Of a stretch of DNA of 64,000 bases, positions 10,550 to 21,552 are shown one piece after another. The notes under the pieces were generated by a model, which saw nothing but the letters and a program-made list of their open reading frames with translations, was not told the DNA's origin and did no database searches. The stretch comes from Symbiodinium natans. Its lineage: Eukaryota > Sar > Dinophyceae > Suessiales > Symbiodiniaceae. The translations under genes and the position numbers were made by a program. Each line of letters begins with the position of its first letter. The first letter of the stretch is position 1. The DNA is taken from positions 483,113 to 547,112 of the forward strand of contig CAJNDS010002232.1 of the NCBI GenBank assembly GCA_905221605.1. Reading direction: 5' to 3'.

Positions 10550-10780
10550 TTAGACTTCCGCCTTGACGGTGCCGACCTCCGTCGACAGAGAGAGCTCGGC
10601 GAAAACACCGCTTTCGTTTACGTTGGAATCCGACTGGTTCGGCGCACTCAGCTGCGTCCAGGTTTCCAGGATCTCCCGCACCGCCGCCTTGGCTCCCAGG
10701 GACGGACTCGCAAAACCCGAGCTGCTCTCCGATTCTTGGTCAGAAGGCAAGGGTTCAACTCCAGAAATACTCAAAAACAA
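10550..10780 (-). CDS. Possible minus-strand exon, unknown
   Basis: An open frame of 76 codons with a balanced composition and a plausible helix (AAVREILETWTQL). It has no recognisable domain, and competing open frames exist on the other strand over the same bases (10523-10807). There are no clear splice sites. I list it only because its composition is more protein-like than that of its surroundings. Confidence 0.15.
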   Translation of the reverse strand: MFLSISGVEPLPSDQESESSSGFASPSLGAKAAVREILETWTQLSAPNQSDSNVNESGVFAELSLSTEVGTVKAEV

Positions 10781-10952
10781 ATCCTAGGAACCACACAGCT
10801 TGGCTGAGGGATGTGTCTATACTCCCCTTAGAACCTTCATAAACATGGTATTTTTAATCTCCTCTTGGGTTTTAGATAAACAAGAACAAAAAATAATTCC
10901 CAAGGGGGATATAGGTGTAGGTCCGGCACCTCCTCGCGTCTGAGCTTGCAGC

Positions 10953-11097
10953 TAGGTTTAGGGTTTAGGGTTTAGGGTTTAGGGTTTAGGGTTTAGGGTT
11001 TAGGGTTTAGGGTTTAGGGTTTAGGGTTTAGGGTTTAGGGTTTAGGGTTTAGGGTTTAGGGATTAGGGTTTAGGGTTTAGGGTTTAGGGTTTAGGGC
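10953..11097 (+). repeat. Interstitial telomere-like array
   Basis: About 20 nearly perfect TTTAGGG units. Confidence 0.95.
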
Positions 11098-11751
11098 TCA
11101 GCATCTCTGATCCAAGCATTCACTAAGGGTGTCTGGCATCACCCCACCCCAGATCCCTTTCATTTGGCAACCCTATCTACCATTTCAATTCTTATTGCCT
11201 AAGTCCCCTGAACCTTGAATCCTAAATCCTAAATGCCCTAGATAGCTTTCAAAAACCCAAAGCACCCCGAAAAAGATGGAACTCAGGATTTGCTTGCTCC
11301 CGCAATGAGAAATGCTGTTTTTTAATCCTAGAAATCGACGGTTTCGGGGCCCCTCCATTTTACCCCTACCACAGCCGCAGCCCCAAATAGCTTTGAAAAG
11401 CCCCAAAAGGCTTCAAAAACCCCCCAAAAGGGGGGGGACCCGGGATTTGCTGCTCCCGCACTGAAAAGTGCTGTTTTTCGTACTGTTTTCGTAAAACCCA
11501 CAAAATTTCAGAAACAATACATTTTTGAAGGCAAACTTTCCCCTCAAGGGGGGTCGAAATTTTAGCCAAGGGGGGTCTCCGAATACTGTTTTGCTTTAAA
11601 AAATGGAAGAATAGGACCCCCCCCTTGACCAAAATTAGGCTGTGAAAAGGTCGCGGGGGCCCTTCATCAGAATCGGGGCTTTTGAAGCCCCGGTCAGGGG
11701 GGGGGCCTGGGAAGCCCCGTAGAAGCTCCTGGGAGGGTTCTGGGGGGAGGG
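11098..11751. other. No gene; diverged 180-bp duplication
   Basis: Segments near 11275-11330 and 11450-11500 both carry GGATTTGC(T)TGCTCCCGCA and a following GTGCTGTTTTT-type stretch, preceded by AAAGGCTTCAAAAACCCCC-like sequence. They appear to be diverged tandem copies. No coding sequence is supported. Confidence 0.5.
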
Positions 11752-11862
11752 AGTAGGATTTAGGATTTAGGATTTAGGATTTAGGATTTAGGATTTAGGA
11801 TTTAGGATTTAGGATTTAAGATTTACGATTTAGGATGTAGGATTTAGCCTTTAAGATTTAGG
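11752..11862 (+). repeat. Array of the variant TTTAGGA
   Basis: About 14 units of TTTAGGA, a third locally homogeneous variant of the telomere-like repeat in this window. Confidence 0.95.
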
Positions 11863-11926
11863 AACCACGAAACCACAAAATCACAAGACGACCCCATTAA
11901 GGTTTAAATATATATATAGAAAGAGA

Positions 11927-12033
11927 GTGTTTAGGGTTTGGGGTTTAGAATTTCGGGTGTAGGGTTTCGGGTTTCGGGTTTAGGGTTTCGGGTTTAGGGT
12001 TTAGGGTTTAGGGTTTAGGGTTTCGGGTTTAGA
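11927..12033 (+). repeat. Interstitial telomere-like array with TTTCGGG
   Basis: Mixed TTTAGGG and TTTCGGG units. Confidence 0.9.
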
Positions 12034-12627
12034 TTCCTTGCAGCTGAGCATCCTCGGACCTTTGCTCCACGAGCCTCACAGCAGCCGAAGCCTTTCCAGA
12101 TGCGTGGACTACCCGTTTAGGGGTTTACAGGGTCTAGGGTTTTAGACCCTAAACTTTAGGGTGACAACATGAGAAAATCACAGCAAGTACTTGCGTTTCT
12201 GGACCGAAGCCGTAAGCCCTCAACCCTTTAAACCCTGTAAACCCTCTAATTAAAGCCGCTCAACCCTGTAAACCCTCTAAACCCTGTCCTGTAAACCCTC
12301 TAAACCCTCTAAACCATGTAAACCCTCGAACCAGTGTAGGTCGGACTGCCTAGCTTGATAGATATTGCAATATGATCATTCCGCCTCCCAACGGGCACGA
12401 AAGCCGTTGTTGGGGTCCCTCAGATGCTTCAAGGACCTTTCTGGATCCCCACAATACAAGTCGCCCCAAAAGAACCTCACCCAGCACCCAAAAGCCCCTC
12501 CAGTCCAGAAAAGATCGACGCCAAAAAAGAGGGTTCGGGCTTGGAATGGTTTAGGGTTTGGGCACAGCCCTAAAAAGGACTTGGTTAGGGATGCCCTGCT
12601 GCCTTGGACAGTGCGGCAGCTGCGGTA
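12034..12627. other. No gene; degenerate AAACCCTCT tract
   Basis: At about 12217-12335 the units read TGTAAACCCTCTAAACCC, a further diverged telomere-like form. No coding sequence is supported. Confidence 0.5.
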
Positions 12628-12710
12628 TAGGGTTTAGGGTTTAGGGTTTACGGTTTGGGGTTTGGGGTTTGGGGATTTGGGTTTTGGGTGTTTGGGTTTA
12701 GGGTTTGCTG
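12628..12710 (+). repeat. Short telomere-like array
   Basis: TTTAGGG and TTTGGGG units. Confidence 0.85.
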
Positions 12711-12869
12711 TGATATGGCGCAGAAGCTGTGCAGGTTAGAAGGGATCGTGATGTGCCAACCCTAATCCCCTGCAACTGGCCTCTTGCTGTCTCTGCTGCA
12801 TGAGCCTCTCCTTTTGAAGCAAAGACTCAGGGAGTGGGGTCACCCTGCTTAAACAGCTTGCTTATGAGG

Positions 12870-14849
12870 CTACAAGTAATTCACAGCACTCCGGAAGCAG
12901 TCCTCATCGCCACCCGTGAAGGTGATGGTGGTGCTAGTCAGGGTGGCGCTGGAGGTAGTGGAAGTCGAGCTGGAAGAAACAGTGCTCGATGTGCTTGTGG
13001 AGGAGCTGCTGGAAGTGCTTGTAGACGTTGTAGATGTGCTGCTGCTGGAACTGCTCGAAGAGCTTGTTGACGACGTTGACGTGCTGGTTGTCGTCGAAGA
13101 TGTGCTTGTGGAGGAGCTGCTGGAAGTGCTTGTAGATGTTGTAGATGTGCTGCTGCTGGAGCTGCTCGAAGTGCTTGTTGACGACATTGACGTGCTGGTT
13201 GTCGTCGAAGATGTGTCTGTGGAGGAGCTGCTGGAAGTGCTTGTGGAGGTTGCGGTTGTGCTGCTGCTGGAACTGCTGGAAGTGCTTGTGGAGGACATTG
13301 ACGTGCTGGTAGTGGTTGAGGAGGTGCCTGTGGAGGAGCTGCTGGACGTGCTCGTGGACGACGTTGATGTGCTGGTTGTTGTTGAGGACGTGCTTGTGGA
13401 CGAGCTGCTGGAAGTGCTCGTAGATGATGTAGTTGTGCTGCTGCTGGAGCTGCTAGAAGTGCTTGTGGATGAAGTTGATGTGCTGGTGGTTGTGGAGGAG
13501 CTGCTGGACGTGCTCGTAGATGTTGTAGTCGTGCTGCTGCTGGAGCTGCTAGACGTGCTTGTGGATGAAGTTGATGTGCTTGTGGTTGTGGAGGAGCTGC
13601 TGGACGTGCTCGTAGATGTTGTAGTCGTGCTGCTGCTGGAGCTGCTAGACGTGCTTGTGGATGAAGTTGACGTGCTTGTGGTTGTGGAGGAGCTGCTGGA
13701 CGTGCTCGTAGATGTTGTAGTCGTGCTGCTGCTGGAGCTGCTAGACGTGCTTGTGGATGAAGTTGATGTGCTTGTGGTTGTGGAGGAGCTGCTGGACGTG
13801 CTCGTAAATGTTGTAGTCGTGCTGCTGCTGGAGCTGCTAGACGTGCTTGTGGACGAACTTGATGTGCTTGTGGTTGTGGAGGAGCTGCTGGACGTGCTCG
13901 TAGATGTTGTAGTCGTGCTGCTGCTGGAGCTGCTAGAAGTGCTTGTGGATGAAACTGAAGTGCTGGTAGTTGTTGAAGATTTGCTTGTGGAGGAGCTGCT
14001 GGAAGTGCTTGTGGACGTTGCAGTTGCACTGCTGCTGGAGGTACTCGAAGTGCTTGTGGACGACGTTGTCATGCTGGTTACGCTCGTGGTGAGCGTGGTG
14101 GTGCCTTGGCTTCTCAAATCTCGGCGATGCCAGATCCCTGAATCCCTCAAGCCTTAGCCCCTTGTTGTCCGCCAGCTCACCCTATAAACTCTAAATCTAA
14201 ACTGCTCTTCGATCACGCGACTGCTGCGGCTGGAAGAACTTGAAGTGGTGGATACCGTGATGGAGGATGCCGTGCTGGAGGATACCGTGCTGGAGGAGGT
14301 GCTGCTGAAAGTGGTCGAGGTGATGGTCGTACTTGTTATGGTCGTCGGTGCATCGCAGCAGAGCGCCGTGTATGGCACCTGGTCGACTTCGTAAATGGTT
14401 TGTGGACTGGCCTTTAGTGTGTACCCGGATGGGCACGAGTATTGGTAACACGTGAAAAAAATCTTGGCGTAGCCGGAAGAGTCATCGCACACTGTTTGCT
14501 GTGTGTCGTATCGATGCAGCCAGATGGACGCTGGCTGATAAATGTCCCAAATGTTGAAGATGCCATAATCATCGGGATCAGGGGCAGGGTAAGTCGTCAA
14601 TGGGGTCGAATAGCAGTTGTTGTCCGAATACACGTGAGCATAGGTTCCGGCGGCAAGGTCGATCTGACCAAAGTACGGATTACCCTGATACATGAGGCAC
14701 TGAGAGCCGTCCGAGCAGGTCAAGCCGCTTATCGGTTGGCAGCTGTTGTAGAAGCTGCACGAAGTAACAAAAAAATCGCGAACGGCATAGCTCCCCTCCT
14801 GCAAGGTAGGCTGGCAAAGCAGGGTTCCTTGGTAGTCCAGTAACCACAT
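12870..14849 (-). CDS. Secreted Cys-rich, Ser/Thr-repeat (mucin-like) protein
   Basis: Two open frames on the minus strand join into one protein. The first (14849 down to 14219) has about 14 cysteines in its first 170 residues (for example SYAVRDFFVTSCSFYNSC and TALCCDAPTT), then turns Ser/Thr-rich. The second (14104 down to 12870) is almost wholly Ser/Thr in 32-residue repeats and ends with TGGDEDCFRSAVNYL. A 114-bp intron at 14105-14218 with GC-AG borders joins them in frame (phase 1) and keeps the Ser/Thr run unbroken. The Ser/Thr part is probably O-glycosylated and extracellular (inference). No signal peptide follows the ATG at 14849, and TTATTGTAG lies directly before it, so an upstream exon carrying the signal is likely. 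The Cys-rich domain is not one I can name. Confidence 0.65.
13000..14060 (-). repeat. 96-bp coding minisatellite
   Basis: The unit is 96 bp (32 codons). Consecutive copies of GTAGATGTTGTAGTCGTGCT begin about 96 bp apart between 13516 and 13900. Copies are most alike in 13420-13940 and drift outward, as expected for expansion by unequal exchange. The plus strand is also free of stops across 12916-14157; this reflects the codon pattern. Confidence 0.9.
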
Positions 14850-15302
14850 CTACAATAAGGCTTAATAAGGGTACCTTTTGCGGGTTAGCTGCTTTCAGAT
14901 ATAAGGGAACCCCAAAAAACAAGGGCAAAAGTGTAAAAACTCAGCTAACCCAAGCTTCTGTACCAGTCTGTCAAACATGACGCTCGCACGGAAGGGAGAA
15001 AAGACAGCAGCAGGGCTAAAGGAATGTCCATGTGGCAAGATTTCTGTGCGGCTCTCTGGTGCCTCTCGGTCAAGAGAGCCCCCAAAAACCAAAAAAAGAA
15101 AGAGCAATCCCTGTATTACCTTTACAAGGAAGGTTATTTTTTTGGGGGGCGGGGGCTCTTGGTCTATCCGTACTCTGCAACGGGATGCGAGGGGATGTGA
15201 GAGGACAATCTTGGTGTGAAGCTGGCAGACAGCTTGAGCCTCGGTACTCTCTGGAGGAGTGCAAAAACAAATGGTCCCCTCCTCGCTGACCCGTGGTCCC
15301 GT
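14850..15302. other. No gene recognised; expected upstream exon of the minus-strand gene
   Basis: No signal-peptide-like open frame could be assigned. Confidence 0.4.
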
Positions 15303-15600
15303 TGAGGGTTTAGGGTTTAGGGTTTAGGGTTTAGGGCTTAGGGTTTAGGGCTTAGGGTTTAGGGTTTAGGGTTTAGGGTTTAGGGTTTAGGGTTTAGGGT
15401 TTAGGGTTTAGGGATTAGGGTTTAGGGATTAGGGGTTAGGGTTTAGGGTTTAGGGTTTAGGGTTTAGGGTTTAGGGTTTAGGGTTTAGGGTTTAGGGTTT
15501 AGGGTTTAGGGTTTAGGGTTTAGGGTTTAGGGTTTAGGGTTTAGGGTTTAGGGTTTAGGGTTTAGGGTTCAGGGTCCCCGTCACCCTAAACCCTAAACCA
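15303..15600 (+). repeat. Long interstitial telomere-like array
   Basis: About 40 units, almost all perfect TTTAGGG, the longest clean array in the window. It ends in a short inverted CCCTAAACCCTAAA at 15584-15598. Confidence 0.95.
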
Positions 15601-16270
15601 CCGGAACCACAGCCTTCAACCCCCGAAAGGGTATTGTAAACGCTTGCCCGGCCCCAGGCAGGAAAGGAGGTGGGGGGGGGGGTGGGGGGGGTGGGGGGGC
15701 CGACAGGCGGGACCCTCCACGGCATCGGTTTGCCGCTCCTCCAAGCGATGGGGGGGGTCCCACAAAGCGGGGCGGGCGATCCGGGTCTGCTTGTTCCAGA
15801 CGCTTCTCGGCAGGAAGCCGAGGCGAATTTAACATTAGGGGGTAAGGGTGGTGTATTAATAGGGGGAGGGGATTAAATTAGATCCCGCAGCGCTCTCGCC
15901 CACCCTCTCGTTCCTCCGCCGTCCCCTTCCGTCCACACCCGTTCTGCACTCCCCGCATCCCTAAACCCTAGACCCAAAACCCAAAACCCTAAACCCTAAA
16001 CCCGTCCACCCGCCCTTCTCCTGCCCAGCAGCTCGCGTAGTCAAACATCCAACCCCCCCCTGGGGGTGGATTGATCATGCCTGCAGAATTTTGGGCCGGA
16101 AATGGCAGCTACCCTGGCCACCATGGCAGTTGTTAAGGAGCAAGGAAGTCACCCTTCGTGCCTGGTGGTGTGGGGCTTCTCACCAAGGATTGGTCGCGGC
16201 AACTGATCCCCAATTTGTCATGCTGAGCTTGGCGCTACGCAGCCGTTGATGTGAGTCGATTGATATAGGG
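15601..16270. other. No gene; G-run cluster and a short CCCTAAA stretch
   Basis: Runs of G separated by single bases at about 15668-15700 fit a G-quadruplex pattern. A short CCCTAAA-like stretch lies at about 15959-15999. It is the last telomere-like sequence before 51.3 kb. Confidence 0.6.
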
Positions 16271-16273
16271 GCC

Positions 16274-16351
<78 letters not shown>

Positions 16352-16373
16352 GCAATAATAATAATAGTAATAA

Positions 16374-16418
<45 letters not shown>

Positions 16419-16500
16419 CGTAACAATGATAATAACAATAATAATAGCAATAATAATAGCAATAATAATAACAATAACATAATGAGAGTAGCAATAATAG
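16274..16500. repeat. Microsatellite (AAT)n
   Basis: About 70 trinucleotides of AAT with scattered AGC, CGT and ACA substitutions in the distal half. Confidence 0.95.
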
Positions 16501-16974
16501 TAATAATGATTGGAATAGGGCTTCGGGGGGGCTAAGGTTCAGCTTTGGTTGGCGCCCAAGCCAAAATCTCAAATTCCAAGGTGTCCCGGCGGCTATGCCG
16601 GAGCCGACGCTGAAAGTACATATATATATATATATATATATATAGCCCTTAAGGGATTATGTAGGGTATATATATATATGTATGGTCACACCCCGCCCCC
16701 CCATGATTTAGGTTTTTCTTTGTTATAAAACCCTCGTAAATACCGATTAAAATGATATGCTATGTCAGGCGATGTCCTGTTTTTGCACGTCTAATCGTAT
16801 GTGAGAAAACCTGTAAATAGTGAAAAAACGTGTGTGTGTGTGTGTAGCACTACTTGCACATCATCACCAAAAAAAACACCAAAAAAACGCACGAAAATGC
16901 AATTGAGTGAACGTGTGTGTGTGTGTGTGTGTGAATTATTTGCATAGGACGGGCTTATAAACACAGAATAGTAT
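16501..16974. other. No gene; TA and TG microsatellites
   Basis: (TA) runs at 16618-16644 and 16670-16680, and (TG) runs at 16831-16844 and 16914-16933. Confidence 0.7.
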
Positions 16975-17470
16975 GCAAAAAGCACTTTTTTGAAAAATTT
17001 GCCATTTAAAACATTCCAAAAATCCAAAAACTCAAAACCATGGAGCCGGGAGGCCGTCGTTTTGGAGATTTTGGTTTTCTCGAGGTTTTTTGGTTTTGAA
17101 AATAAAAAAACCATGTTGTTTTTGGATTTTACTTGTTCCTGACCTCAAAAATCAAAAAGACTTGTTTTTTGGGATTTTCACTCAAAATCCAAAAGCCCCC
17201 TCGCTTTTTTTGATTTCAGGTGCTCCTGGCCTCAGAAACCAAAAAAAAACACATGATTTTGGATTTTCACTCAAAATCCAAAAACACACAAGGAAACCCT
17301 TGTGCTTTTTTGGATTTTCAACCCCGCGGACAGTAAAGTCCAAAAAAAGCACATGTTTTTTTGTGATTTTTCCAAAAATACCCCCAAAAAACCTGGAGAA
17401 AACCAAAAAAATCCAAAAACGGCGGCCTCCCGGCTCCATGGTTTGGAGTATTTGGATTTTTGGTTTTGGG
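16975..17470. repeat. Fold-back element with about 80-bp arms
   Basis: The left arm (about 17014-17092) contains ACCATGGAGCCGGGAGGCCG, and the right arm (about 17383-17466) contains its complement CGGCCTCCCGGCTCCATGG. Between the arms a motif TTGGATTTTCACTCAAAATCC and relatives recur at least three times. This is a short non-coding mobile element or its remnant. Confidence 0.75.
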
Positions 17471-17659
17471 ATTGTGGGGTTTTTTTGCAAATCTTGCAAC
17501 AAAAAATGCTCTGCCTGTATGCTGAATGTGTATTGTTCTAAGTTGTTTCTTCTAATGTGACTGCCTTGCACACACACACACAGAAAAACACACAAACACA
17601 TCAAACATTTCGTTTTAATTTAAATTCAGCCTATTCGTTATGTAGGGCGTGCCGTTAAC

Positions 17660-18560
17660 ATGTAAAGTAAAGGTCGTTAGGTTTAATTACGAATGAGGCT
17701 TAGAAGAGGATGTCTTGGGATGTGGCATCTTAAAGAAATTAGTTAAAGAGGGTGTGTTTCTGAGGATGTGACCTCAATTCAAAGTCTCATTAGACTTAAT
17801 TGTGACCTAGAAGAGGATGTCTTGGGGCGTGGCCGCTTAATTTAAAAGTCTATCTATGTGGAATTACAAACGAAGTCCAGATGAGGATTTTTTAGGGTGT
17901 GGTGTTTTCGCGCAAACCTCAAACTACATGTCATTACGAAGCGGGGCCAGAGGAGAATTTCACAGGGTGTGGTCGGTAAAATAGAAATCCAAAGAGGCAA
18001 TAACAAATGAGGCTTAGAAGGGCGTGGCCTTTAAATATGTTTTTTTTTTCGATTTACTTGGTTTGTTTTTACGAAGGAAGCTGTGGCTTTATCAGACACA
18101 AGTCTATTGACATTTCATTAAAGAAGCCCCAGAAGAGGATTTCATAGGGGAGTGGCCGTTAAATATAGAATTCCAGGTACATGTAAACACCAGTAGGGGG
18201 TGGCCTCTGAAACGGCCCTCAACCCAAAATTCAATTTAAGTGGAATTACAAGCGAATCCAGATGAGGAATTTTAGGGTGTGGTGTTTTAACACAAACCTC
18301 AAATTACATTCATTACGAAGCGAGGAATTTCATAGGGTGTGGTCTGCAAAATAAAATTCCAAATAGGTATTAACCAATGAGGCTGAGAAGAGGATGTCTT
18401 GGGGCGGGGCCTCTTAATTTGTTTGTTTTACTTGGGTTTAATTACGAACGAAGCTGTGGCTTTATTATACATAGGTCTATTGACATTTTATTAAGCCCCA
18501 GAAGAAGATTTCATAGGGTGTGGCTGTTAAACATGGAATTGTATGTATATTTTAATACGA
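17660..18560. repeat. Degenerate tandem repeats, about 80-140 bp
   Basis: Roughly ten copies share ATTACGAA.GA, then (G/C)AGAAGAGGAT(T/G)TC.TAGGGTGTGG, for example near 17690, 17808, 17866, 17932, 18008, 18118, 18240, 18310, 18380 and 18490. No coding sequence is supported. Confidence 0.7.
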
Positions 18561-19828
18561 ACGGGGGGCTCAAGCGGACGCCCCTTTACCACATCAGCGG
18601 CCCAGCGGGCAGGTCTTTGCAACCGAAAAGGACATCTACTTTGAGAGTCACACTGTACAAGCCAGCGAGCGTAAAAGAAGTCGTGACTAGTTGCGGACAA
18701 CTTAACGCAAGGCCAGCGAGGTGAGACCACTGAAAACAAGAACCTACCGGCACCGATCACTCAGCTGCCCGACACCCATAGCAATGCTGCGCCACGTCTG
18801 GTACAGACATTAAGCGAAAGTATGGGTAGGCCGTAAGGCAAGGAACCTCCGTCACCTAAACTGCCCAACGTGTCCGTAGAGACAGTCCTCACACAAGCCA
18901 GGGCCGTAGCAAAAGCATAGCACTCACCTTAGCGCACAATCAGCAACCTCAGCGCAGTCTCTGTCCTGGCTGCAAAGTTTAGCAGGGGCGCCGGCATGCT
19001 TGACCTGCAGGGCTCCTTGTCATGCAAGTGAGGCAGTTTAAGAACCCCAAGTAGCTTAACTGCCCCGCGCAGCGGCCGGTTTTTACAGAGGCTGCAGGCT
19101 GGCACTGTTGGGCCTGCAGCCTTACAGGCGCACCAGGCAATTGCGCAATGAAACGTGTCTCGCTGAAAGGGACCAAGAAAAACCCACTATCCCTGAAACT
19201 TCGCCCAGAGGCGGCCAAGAGAAGAACGCCTATGCAATTTGCAGGGACTGGCCAAGAGGGGGCCTTCTTGGTAGCCTGCAGCTCGCAGGCTGCAGGGACT
19301 GCAAGTAGGCTTCCTTGCGCACCCATTTGGCTCAAGCCGCGTCTGCTCAAGGTGGTTAAGCCACCTGGAAAGCCGTAGGAACGGTGGGAGTCCGTAACTT
19401 CAAGGTCCGGTGTTGCTTGGAACCCTACTCGTAGGTAGCGGCCCCTCTGGGACAGCCTGGAGGCGTAGGTTTGTAGGTTCTGCTTTGCTTGCTTGGTAGC
19501 TGGGGCACCTAGCATTGCGCAGTTCCTTGCAAACGTCCGTTTGCAAGAAGAATCCTGGGCTTGCCCTGGATTGCTTCTTAACACGCAGCTGTTAACATTT
19601 CACACGGAGAGGTTGTGGCAAGTGTCAGCTGCGTCCGAAGCTGTCACCTTGCTTCGCAACTTTATAACCCTTGCAAGTATCAGCTGCGTCCGCAGTTGTT
19701 ATCTTGCTTCACTAAACTCTTTCCTCAAAGTACGGTTACGTCCGGAACCGTCCTTTGCCCCATTGTCACGTAGATTCTCTCTAGGGTGTTGCATCTTACG
19801 GATAGCTTCGGCGTAAGGTATTGGCGCA
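18561..19828. other. No gene recognised; possible diverged 3' end of a mobile element
   Basis: At about 18578-18612, CCCCTTTACCACATCAGCGG and the following bases resemble, in reverse orientation, the 3' terminal sequence of the elements described at 21553 and 33522. Open frames at 18979-19584 (-) look like antisense noise. Short repeats CAGCTGCGTCCG occur at 19627 and 19680. Confidence 0.4.
19323..19336 (+). other. Possible relic of a dinoflagellate spliced leader
   Basis: CCATTTGGCTCAAG matches the 3' end of the conserved dinoflagellate spliced leader (CCATTTTGGCTCAAG) except for one missing T. If real, a trans-spliced, retroposed cDNA begins here, about 490 bp before the reading frame at 19829. 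A 14-base match could also be chance. Confidence 0.3.
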
Positions 19829-21552
19829 ATGTCGCAAGATAGAATCGGTGCTATAGATGACCAAGCTTTCTTGTGCTTGGTAGAGTTTATGTTTGGGCAC
19901 CTGACTGAATACGACGCCCTCTTTGCCAGAAAACCATCCATGCATTTTGTTGAACATCTTCGTGATGGCTGCATTGTGTCTACGCAGACCATGAGGGAAG
20001 TTAAGCTAGGTCTGCAATACTAGCATTCAATCCTCTCTCTTGGTAAATCCGTGTAGAAACTTTGTTCGGAAACTCCGTGAGCTTCTTTCTCCGCATGCCG
20101 CTATTACCATACTGAGCAATTTGCACAGCTCGCTTTCTCTTTCCGATCTCCCATGTGTTCTCTTCAGAAAGCACGATAGAGAGTTTCTTCGTCAAGTCTG
20201 CGCCTTGACTGTGATAGGATCTATTGAGATTGAAGAGAAGAAGGAACTTATCTATCTGATCACGTGCCTTCCGAATGTCAATGATCCGAACTCTATAGTC
20301 AATAGCATCGCTGTGACGCCCAAAATGCATGCTGCATTGGCGGATACACATATCACTATTGCGGGAACAATCGGCATCTTCAATGATGAAGTTGCGACCC
20401 TAGTTCGGAACTTCGGGCTTGCCTATGTCAAAAAGCCAAATCACCCGGTCATTGCTCTCACTGAGAAGTCCAACCGATGCAGTGTAACGTTGCGTTCAAG
20501 GGAGACTTGCGCGCGAAAGTTGCAAGCGCTTCTTGAGCAGGTTGAGGAGGTTTATGGCAAGGTCCTGAATAGAGTTGCCAAGAAGTCACAAGTTGAGCTT
20601 CAGGTGTGGTATAGCTTTGCGCCGCTTCTTGGACTGCCTACTGGCACAATAACCTTTGTATAACCTCCCTTACGTCATTGACTCTGTTGAGCAAAAAGAA
20701 GAAGCGTTCAGGATCCACCGTTTGCTTAATGAACACAGACTCTTGAACGCTTTTTATACGTATCCTGGAAAGTACTTAAGGGTCTACGCTAGCCCTCATC
20801 AATTCCAGAAAGTTGTTATGGAGTTGCGAGGGGAACAACTCTCGTTGCCGGACAGTCTCGCTCTGCACGCTGCCAGATTCCATATCACTGGATCGGAACA
20901 AGGCAATAGTGTGTTCACTTGGAAGGTCACTGCCCCTAGCAGCACGAGTGAAGTTTCACTGCAAGTGCCTTTGCAGTTATACGTGAACGATGTGTCAGAA
21001 ATTCAGGAAGCTTTAGTCAAAGCTAATGTTGGTGCTCAGATTCATGGCATTGCGCATGTCAAAAGCCCTGATGAACTCATCATGCCTGCCATGCACTTCA
21101 CAGTGCCCGGGAGTATTGCCGACAGACTCCTACGCAACGGTAGTTTGCAGCTTCAGAATGAAAAGGTGCAGATCATGGCTTCGCCCAGATGGGCTAGCAA
21201 GCCCATCAACTATATTTCCGAAAATCCTAGACAGCATTTCCTCAACAGCCACTCTGGAAGTGATCGAGTTCCCGCGGGAAGTAAAAGTACAATGGCTGCC
21301 AAGCAACCTCAACCTGCCACCCCTTCCGGGCGGCAGGAGGGTGGCCACGTAAATCTTGAACCTAACTCTGCTCAAGTCAGGGCGGGGAGATGGGGGGCGT
21401 CGTGGCACAAGCCTGCCCCAAAGACAGCGCGAGGCTCAGTCGCACGTGTGGCCACCCCGCCGCCGCCCCCTCACAGGGAAGCGTCACGGACGCCTTGTGT
21501 TACGCCCCGGCAAATAGTGACTGACAGCGGCCACATTAAAAAGGCGGCTGGT
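19829..21552 (+). pseudogene. Broken mobile-element ORF with a Pro-rich linker
   Basis: Three consecutive plus-strand frames look like one decayed coding region: 19829-20023, 20040-20663 and 20655-21552. The first two are interrupted by a stop, and the last two are offset by one base at about 20655. No catalytic domain is recognised. The C-terminal part has VPAGSKS, then RWGASW, ARGSVARV, PPPPPHREASRTPC. This matches, in the same order, the linker encoded at 28330-28560 in the large protein of the neighbouring element, although the sequence upstream of the linker is different. Coding stops where a minus-strand element's 3' tail (poly-T on this strand) begins at 21553, so that insertion probably removed the C-terminus. 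It is part of an old transposable element, not a host gene (inference). Confidence 0.5.

Noticed and set aside
12916-14157. 413-codon plus-strand frame opposite the Ser/Thr-repeat protein
   Set aside because: It is a Val/Leu/Asp/Glu run produced by the 96-bp repeat on the antisense strand; no domain, and the minus strand has a Cys-rich head and a consistent intron.
16180-16572. Ile/Tyr/Leu-rich frames
   Set aside because: Translated AAT microsatellite.
18979-19584. 201-codon minus-strand frame
   Set aside because: No domain, overlapping frames on the other strand, and composition like translated non-coding DNA.
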